Assembly: GCA_001029295.1 (NCBI GenBank)
Contig: LDXJ01000064.1
Location: 434,001-498,000, forward strand
DNA: 64,000 nucleotides
Reading direction: 5' to 3'
Source: Peptococcaceae bacterium CEB3
GTDB taxonomy: Bacteria > Bacillota > Desulfitobacteriia > Desulfitobacteriales > Desulfitobacteriaceae
Part shown: piece by piece, positions 59,110-64,000 of the stretch
How the letters are laid out: each line of letters starts with the position of its first letter
Numbering within the stretch: the stretch's first letter is position 1
The notes under the pieces: model-generated
Seen by the model: the letters and a program-made list of their open reading frames with translations, nothing else
What the model was told of the DNA's origin: nothing
The model's database searches: none
Program-made: the position numbers and the translations under genes

Positions 59110-59420
59110 GTAAGAAAGCACCAGAAGGAATTCCGCTGCTAAACATAGTCTTTCAATTTCTCTGGGATATTGGATATAAACTTGCAGAAAAGAAGATTAA
59201 ACCCCGGTTTAGGGCAGATGATAAGTGTATTCGATGTGGACTTTGTGTCAAACAGTGTCCAGCAAAAAATATATCCTTAAAAAATGGATCCATCACTTTT
59301 GATAAACATTGTTATATGTGCATGCGATGTATTAATCAATGTCCGAATGAAGCCATACAAATAGGAAAATGGACTATAAACAAGTTTCGTTGGAAAGGGC
59401 CAATGGGCCCGTATAACTGA
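59106..59420 (+). CDS. Two-[4Fe-4S] ferredoxin
   Basis: A 104-residue ferredoxin with CIRCGLCVKQCPAKNI and CYMCMRCINQCPNEAI, two [4Fe-4S] sites. A hydrophobic N-terminal stretch (IPLLNIVFQFLWDIGY) is joined to them. The start overlaps the flavodoxin stop in ATGA, so the two are made together and should form an electron-transfer pair. As the pair is usually fused, either the split is native or a frameshift separated them. Confidence 0.88.
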   Translation: MSKKAPEGIPLLNIVFQFLWDIGYKLAEKKIKPRFRADDKCIRCGLCVKQCPAKNISLKNGSITFDKHCYMCMRCINQCPNEAIQIGKWTINKFRWKGPMGPYN

Positions 59421-59490
59421 TTTAGCAAAGGTAGATGCTTTCCTTTATAATCGGATGCCGCCGGGCTGCGCGTGATTTGGGAGGATTACA

Positions 59491-60009
59491 ATGGCGAAGA
59501 AAATCTTGTTATTTGCTCCGATGGCTTTCAACCTTGCAGAGACCACCCGTATGATCGAGATTGCAAAAGGGATCGCCCATCATGATACGGCGAGCAAAGT
59601 GTTCGACATTCAGTTCATGTCTGACGGTGGGGAGTTTGAGGGATTGATTGAGGAGCAGCATTTTCCGCTCCATAGGATGGAGCCGCGCTTGACGCCCGAG
59701 AAGATTGAGCATCTCTTGAAAGTCGACAAAGCCGAGAAATTTGCTCCGTCTTTTTCTGTTCAAGAAATCAGTGAGCGGATAGAAAATGAGGTGAAATACG
59801 TCAGGCAACTGAAACCGGCAGCCGTGATCACCGGGTTTTACATGACGATCCCACTGACGTGCCGGATCGCGCACATCCCGCTGGTCTGGGTCATCCAGTC
59901 TACTTGGCTTCCGGAATTCTTTTTGCACGGGGCTGGTATGACGGATCGCCTCACCTTCAAACCCGTCAAATGGAGTGGCAGCGCTGCTTGCATTGGATTT
60001 TTCTATTAA
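59491..60009 (+). pseudogene. Glycosyltransferase N-terminal half, truncated
   Basis: Reads like the N-terminal domain of GT28/UGT-type glycosyltransferases: FAPMAFNLAETTRMIEIAKG, LIEEQHFPLHRMEPRLTPEKIE, AAVITGFYMTIPL, IPLVWVIQ. GGGAGG precedes ATG 59491. It ends at 172 residues after FKPVKWSGSAACIGFFY, so the nucleotide-sugar half is lost; a terminator-like hairpin follows at once. It lies at the edge of the foreign mosaic that begins near 60160. Confidence 0.75.
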
Positions 60010-60046
60010 TTAACAGAAAATGTTTCAAAAAGGATACGACTAAAAT

Positions 60047-60084
60047 GCCGGCCGGGGTTGAGATAACTTCGACCGGCTGAGTCT
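60047..60084 (+). terminator. Hairpin after the truncated glycosyltransferase
   Basis: GCCGGCCG (60047-60054) pairs with CGACCGGC (60070-60077) with one mismatch, then TGAGTCTTTT. It fits a native Firmicute terminator. Confidence 0.7.
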
Positions 60085-60207
60085 TTTAACAAGTGAATTT
60101 ACAAATCTACTTGCTACTTACTGAATCTCCTACTATCTATCCTCTGCTATTTAATTCTCAGGTGATGGCCAGGGTGACCGCGTGATCAGGGTAATGAGTG
60201 TGATGCC

Positions 60208-60399
60208 GTGAGATGCCGACGCACCCTGCGTGCCATTACGGCACTGGCCACAGTCCAAGTCGTGACGGGCATCTACGTCTACAACACTTTGCCCTTCGGA
60301 CAGTGGTTCGGTCCGACACTGGCCGCAGTCGGCCTGACCACAGGTGTCTTCGGCTACAAGCTCGTGCAGCAGGGCATCGAGCTGAAGTCGGCCACATGA
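60208..60399 (+). CDS. Small two-segment membrane protein of phage-like, high-GC origin
   Basis: A 63-residue protein with two hydrophobic segments (LATVQVVTGIYVYNTLPF and GPTLAAVGLTTGVFGYKLV). The GTG start overlaps the stop of a truncated upstream frame (ATGCCGTGA), the dense packing typical of phages. The GC-rich codons and the terminator style differ from all genes before 60100. It could be a phage small membrane protein. It begins just inside the mosaic segment. Confidence 0.55.
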   Translation: MRCRRTLRAITALATVQVVTGIYVYNTLPFGQWFGPTLAAVGLTTGVFGYKLVQQGIELKSAT

Positions 60400-60414
60400 T
60401 CTACCTAGCGCAAC

Positions 60415-60446
60415 GGCCCCCGAGTTCCTCGGGGGCCTGTTCTTTT
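60415..60446 (+). terminator. GC-rich rho-independent terminator
   Basis: GGCCCCCGAG (60415-60424) pairs with CTCGGGGGCC (60428-60437), then TGTTCTTTTT. The very GC-rich stem is of the actinobacterial or phage style. Confidence 0.92.
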
Positions 60447-60499
60447 TGGGCGCTTCCGGGTTTTCCGTGGTTTAGCTCTGGTCTGGGCGGGCCGATCCG

Positions 60500-60837
60500 C
60501 GTCAGGCCCAGGATGTGGTGTCACCGCATCGGCACGGTGCTGACGGTGATGGTGGTGGCTGTGTTGGCCGGCGCACGAAACTTCCGAGAGATCGCCGATC
60601 GGGCGGCTAGGCTGCCCTCGGAGCTGTTGACGTTGGCTGGCCTGATCCAACGACTCCCGCACAGCAACCACTACCAACTCACCTCCGACGACATCCGGAT
60701 CGCCGTGCTCTACGCCGAGGTCCACAGCTGGCTATCGTCCCGCTTACGGCAGCCGATCAACCCAGGCCCCACCCGAAATCCGGGCCGCGCTACGCTCGCT
60801 CGATCGCCACGTCATCGGCTGCATCGACCAAGCCTGA
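60500..60837 (+). pseudogene. Decayed transposase-like fragment
   Basis: Pieces in shifting frames: HRIGTVLTVMVVAVLAGARN and FREIADRAARLPSEL, which resemble the start of ISAs1-type DDE transposases, then, after frameshifts, PEIRAALRSLDRHVIGCIDQA before a stop at 60837. No start, no catalytic triad and no terminal repeats are seen. High GC. Confidence 0.4.
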
Positions 60838-60917
60838 CTGAAAGCAGCAGCCTGAAACGTGACACAAATGTGAAGAAAGCCGCGCCCAAAAAGATCGCTA
60901 GTATACAACAAGCGGGA

Positions 60918-61592
60918 TCAATTAGCGCTCTGACGGCGACGCAGTAACATAACGCCGAATCCAATTGCCCAGAGCGCAAGTGGATATGCGCCCACGCGCT
61001 GCCAACCGCCATACCCGAGTCCTATATATGGCGGCGTGCCCGACATGATAATTCCAACAAAGCCCATGACACCCGCAAGGAGCGTTATCCAACCGAATAG
61101 CCGATGTGTCTTTATGGCCCCGCTGCCGAGTAAGATCAGACCGAGGTTCTGCGCAAAGAACTGAACGCTTGCCGCGACTTCATGTACCGTAAGCGCACTG
61201 TTGCCTGGCGCAAACCCAGCGACTGCTATGCACAAACCTGCCAAGGCGACTAGAAACACGCCAGTACTCGCCAACTTACGTCGCGGCCAAAATGATCGCG
61301 TGAGAAGGATCCCACAGAATATGAGCAGACCGTAGATTACGAAAGTAACATTCATAACCGCGTGAAATGGCGAACAGGCGACTATCGTCTGATGCGTGGT
61401 CGGATTCGTAAACGGCCCACACGTCGTTACCCCCAGCTCGCTGACAGCGTCATTTCGCAGGCTGTAGGGGGTCCTCATGCCTATTTGGGTGATGCCCTGT
61501 CCGATGAAGTACCAGATGACCAAGACAAGTAGTACTGCTCCTGCTCGAAAACTTAGCCCTTTCGTCGTTGATACGGTATTGGCTTTTCTCAT
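60918..61592 (-). CDS. DUF998-family membrane protein
   Basis: A 224-residue protein with about six hydrophobic segments. VSELGVTTCGPFTNPTT and SPFHAVMNVTFVIYGLLIF are DUF998-like. The ribosome site before ATG 61592 is weak (AAGAAAG). Its GC content and codons differ both from the native genes and from the phage-like parts of the segment. It is intact. The neighbours are fragments, so it gives no context. Confidence 0.65.
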   Translation of the reverse strand: MRKANTVSTTKGLSFRAGAVLLVLVIWYFIGQGITQIGMRTPYSLRNDAVSELGVTTCGPFTNPTTHQTIVACSPFHAVMNVTFVIYGLLIFCGILLTRSFWPRRKLASTGVFLVALAGLCIAVAGFAPGNSALTVHEVAASVQFFAQNLGLILLGSGAIKTHRLFGWITLLAGVMGFVGIIMSGTPPYIGLGYGGWQRVGAYPLALWAIGFGVMLLRRRQSAN

Positions 61593-61780
61593 TCAGCTTT
61601 CTTACGAGTCGCCCGTCTTACTCGCTGCTCCTTTCCATTTGGTTTTTTATCAACATTCGGGATCTTATTTACTATAATAACACGTCTGGACGATGAGGAG
61701 CAAGATTGATCCGAGGGCGCGGTGAACCCGCTTGGCTCAGCTACGCTTCCTGAATCGCCATGACCAGTACCTATGACGGA

Positions 61781-62281
61781 TTACGATCCGGGAATATCGC
61801 CGGCTAAGAGTATTAGTATTTGCAAGTCGCTTTCGTTGAACCCGGCAGCCCGCTCGAAGACGTCCCACAATTCGCGGTAGGTCCGTGCATTCTTCACAAG
61901 TTCTGCAATTGGTAAGCCGAGTTCTGGCTTACAGCTTAAAACCGCTACCTGGTCTGTGTCTACGGACGACAAGCCCAACTCGTACAAGCTGCAAAGTTCA
62001 CCTCGTGATACGACGCCGCGAAACTTACGGCGGCGCATCTTCACACCTTCCACACGACACGATTTCGTTGGTGGCACAACTGGCACGTAACTGCCGACTT
62101 TCACCACGTCAACCAAACCGCCGAAAATGATCTGAGACGGCTCACCACCGGGCGCATACACCACATCCGCTATGCGGATACGCTCAGCGTTGGGGTGAAG
62201 CCGGGTAGCTATGACTCTGCCAACAACAACGCCGACCGCGGTAAGCAGACTTTCTGGTGCAGTTGTGGCAATTTGTGGCAT
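61781..62281 (-). CDS. OB-fold tRNA-binding-domain protein (PheT N-terminal-like)
   Basis: A 166-residue protein. The N-terminal part, VGVVVGRVIATRLHPNAERI and IIFGGLVDVVKVGSYVPVV, is the EMAP-II/PheT-type OB-fold that binds tRNA or other nucleic acid. The C-terminal 55 residues are not recognised. No good ribosome site is seen before ATG 62281. It is much shorter than PheT (about 800), so it is a stand-alone domain or a fragment. Confidence 0.6.
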   Translation of the reverse strand: MPQIATTAPESLLTAVGVVVGRVIATRLHPNAERIRIADVVYAPGGEPSQIIFGGLVDVVKVGSYVPVVPPTKSCRVEGVKMRRRKFRGVVSRGELCSLYELGLSSVDTDQVAVLSCKPELGLPIAELVKNARTYRELWDVFERAAGFNESDLQILILLAGDIPGS

Positions 62282-62408
62282 GCTATCGATTATATCCTAG
62301 GTATCTATTTGACCAAGCATATAGATTCACGCGCGTTGTGTCCGGGCATTGCCTTGGGTGTGGATATCAGTGAAGCGTTGCGGTATGGCGTCTATCGACT
62401 TCGGCGTC

Positions 62409-63145
62409 CTATGCCCCGTTCCACACATACTGGCTGATCAACGGGCCAGGATAGGCATCCGACCGGACCATGATTTCATCGAAGATCACGTCGTGGGTAG
62501 TCGGCGACACCGGGTTAGACATGGGACCCCACTCCAGGTAGTCGATCAGGCCGGTGGCCATGGGCGCGGTGATCGTTTCGGTGGGTGTGGTCGAGGGCAG
62601 GTTCGCACCCAGGTAGATGTTCAGCGTCTGCGTACCGGAGGAGCCCACCTTCCACTCCAGCCGGAACCACTGCCCGGCCGTCACTGCGGACACGTTTTGG
62701 TGGCCTGGACGGTGTTGGACCCGTCCTCCAGCTCGAGATGACTGCCCCCGCTGGTGCTAGCGATCTGTACCCGGGCCAGGTGTGTACCGTTGATGCCACC
62801 GTTCTTCGCCGTCAGGATCGGCACCGGGCTGGAAGCGAGTGTGGGAATCTGGACGTATTGCCGTACGTACGCCGTGGCAAGCGAGGATGGCAGGGCCTTG
62901 CCCCAGAAGGCGTAGGCGCCAGTGCCCGCGGGCAACGCGATCTGACCGGCGCGGCCACCGTCCACACCGCCCGACACGAACGTTGCCGCCGATGAGGTGG
63001 TGTAGTTGTCGGAACCGTCACCGGGATTGTTCGTGAAGTTGGTGGTCGTCTTGTCCGCGACCGCCCCGACCGTGCCGTTGAACGACTCGGTGAACACCGC
63101 CGGCCCCAATGCCGTGACGATAGGGCTGAATAGAAACTTTCCCAA
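62409..63145 (-). pseudogene. Phage tail-like/LamG-type surface protein, frameshifted
   Basis: Two frames form one protein: the first (from about 63130 down to 62681) has FNGTVGAVADKTTTNF, GAYAFWGKALPSSLATAYVR and SGGSHLELEDGSNTVQATK; the second (62693-62409) goes on VSAVTAGQWFRLEWKVGS to YVWNGA. One base is missing at an A run near 62694; restoring it joins the frames. The style is that of actinobacterial-phage tail proteins. The 5' end is cut at the junction with AT-rich native DNA near 63135, so the gene has no true start. Confidence 0.6.
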
Positions 63146-63243
63146 TGAGTTTTCACTTGACTTATCACATAATTGGACTTAGTATAATATTAATCATAGG
63201 ATAAGATCTAGAATGATAAAATTGACTTAAGGGGAATATAGGA

Positions 63244-63837
63244 ATGAATAGAAGAGAACGCAAAAAAGAAGAAACGAGAAAAAACATCATATCTTGTGCG
63301 GTACGACTTTTCAAAGAGAAAAGTTTCCAGGAAACCCTCGTCGACGAAATTTCCGAAAACGCCGATGTGTCCAAAGGGACCCTGTATAACTATTTTCCGG
63401 ACAAAGAATCCATCTTAGTTGATTATTTTCAATTGATCATTGCCGACTATGGTAAGAGAATTAAAGAAAGCCTCATGGTAAAGAATGTCATAGAGGTAAA
63501 ACTGAATAAACTTCTCAATTTGATGAATGAAATATTCGCAAACGATCTTGAACTAACAACTGTTTACTTCAAATACAGGATGCAGAAGTTTTTCGATACC
63601 GATCCTTTTGACAATTCTCGCCGAAGCGGTCTGGAAAACCTTGTTCTTGCAATCATTAAGGATGCTCAGGATAACTATGAACTGAGGAGTGACATACCTG
63701 CCTTAGTCATAGCGCGCGCCTTTCTGATATTGACAATGGATTTTTTCATATTAAACCTAGCCAGAAAAGGATCTAATGAAACAGAAAATACGAATCGCCA
63801 GTTGCTGAACCTTTTTCTCGATGGGGCCAGGCCATAA
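63244..63837 (+). CDS. TetR-family transcriptional regulator
   Basis: A 197-residue regulator. The HTH is TLVDEISENADVSKGTLYNYFPDKESIL (about residues 30-57). AAGGGG precedes ATG 63244. It lies 40 bases before a PEP-synthase-like gene, which it probably controls, and marks the return to AT-rich native sequence. A TATAAT at 63183 with a TTGACT 20 bases before it is a poor promoter by spacing. Confidence 0.92.
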   Translation: MNRRERKKEETRKNIISCAVRLFKEKSFQETLVDEISENADVSKGTLYNYFPDKESILVDYFQLIIADYGKRIKESLMVKNVIEVKLNKLLNLMNEIFANDLELTTVYFKYRMQKFFDTDPFDNSRRSGLENLVLAIIKDAQDNYELRSDIPALVIARAFLILTMDFFILNLARKGSNETENTNRQLLNLFLDGARP

Positions 63838-63877
63838 TTGGTTTGGCAGCGTGTAAAAAATAATAGGGGGATTTAGC

Positions 63878-64000
63878 ATGGAGAAATATGTTCTCCAATT
63901 TCAGGCAATTGATAAATCTTCTCTGTTTTATGTCGGAGGGAAAGGCGCGAACCTTGGCGAGATGACCAAAGCGGGTTTTCCCGTTCCCAAAGGTTTTTGT
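63878..64000 (+). CDS. PEP synthase / rifampin phosphotransferase-type protein, 3' partial
   Basis: Only the first 41 codons are in the window. They read as the PEP/pyruvate-binding N-terminal domain: YVLQFQAIDKSS, then VGGKGANLGEMTKAGFPVPKGFC, a motif shared by PpsA and rifampin phosphotransferase (Rph). AGGGGG lies 10 bases before ATG 63878. The rest is needed to tell the two apart; Rph also begins with a YVL-F-E/A type stretch. Confidence 0.85.
   Translation, partial: MEKYVLQFQAIDKSSLFYVGGKGANLGEMTKAGFPVPKGFC

Overview
The window looks like the chromosome of an anaerobic, low-to-mid GC Firmicute. A Clostridia member of the Desulfitobacterium/Desulfosporosinus type is my inference. The basis is strong AGGAGG-type ribosome sites with mixed ATG/GTG/TTG starts, the oxygen-independent (cobalt-early) cobalamin route, a molybdenum respiratory enzyme with an NrfD-type anchor, Crp, GbsR and TetR regulators, a clostridial-type S-layer-like protein with CWB2 repeats, and a group II intron. 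No rRNA, tRNA or CRISPR was seen.

Region 1 (1-5006) holds a two-component system (5' end cut by the window), a two-gene ABC exporter, a TraX-like membrane protein and a monofunctional peptidoglycan glycosyltransferase. Region 2 (5037-20716) is centred on molybdenum redox biology: LysR and Crp regulators, a siroheme-type/ferredoxin protein, a three-gene molybdopterin oxidoreductase operon with its own terminator, a decayed toxin-antitoxin pair, a DUF1847-like protein, a MoeA-like protein behind a possibly structured 0.38 kb leader, a His-tailed methyltransferase, a MoxR/VWA (CoxD/CoxE-like) pair and a sigma-54 activator. Region 3 (21413-24770) holds glutamate decarboxylase, a small membrane protein, and a TetR/CPBP-protease pair behind a perfect palindrome.

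Region 4 (24959-42059) is an almost complete cobalamin locus. cbiD stands alone, a TolB-like lipoprotein lies on the other strand, and then a cobalamin riboswitch with terminator leads a tightly packed run: cbiET, cbiL, cbiF, cbiG, cbiH, cbiJ, cbiX, a cbiC-cbiP fusion, cbiB, cbiA, cobA, pduX-like and cobD. Together these carry corrin-ring synthesis from cobalt insertion through to adenosylation and the aminopropanol arm. Several of the proteins carry low-complexity or tandem-repeat inserts, and minisatellites also sit between genes.

Region 5 (42060-60085) is accessory: an AT-rich self-regulating HTH/hydrolase pair, a large LuxR-type ATPase regulator, a group II intron with a deleted and frameshifted reverse transcriptase inserted just before two secreted cell-wall proteins, a DUF4143-type ATPase, a GbsR/ArsA-like pair, a split flavodoxin-ferredoxin and a truncated glycosyltransferase. 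Region 6 (about 60160-63135) is a mosaic of broken, mostly GC-rich fragments unlike the rest: phage-like pieces, transposase remains, a DUF998 protein and an OB-fold protein. It is either a foreign island or an assembly chimera. Firmicute-like sequence resumes at about 63150 with a TetR regulator and the start of a PEP-synthase/rifampin phosphotransferase-type gene cut by the window end.
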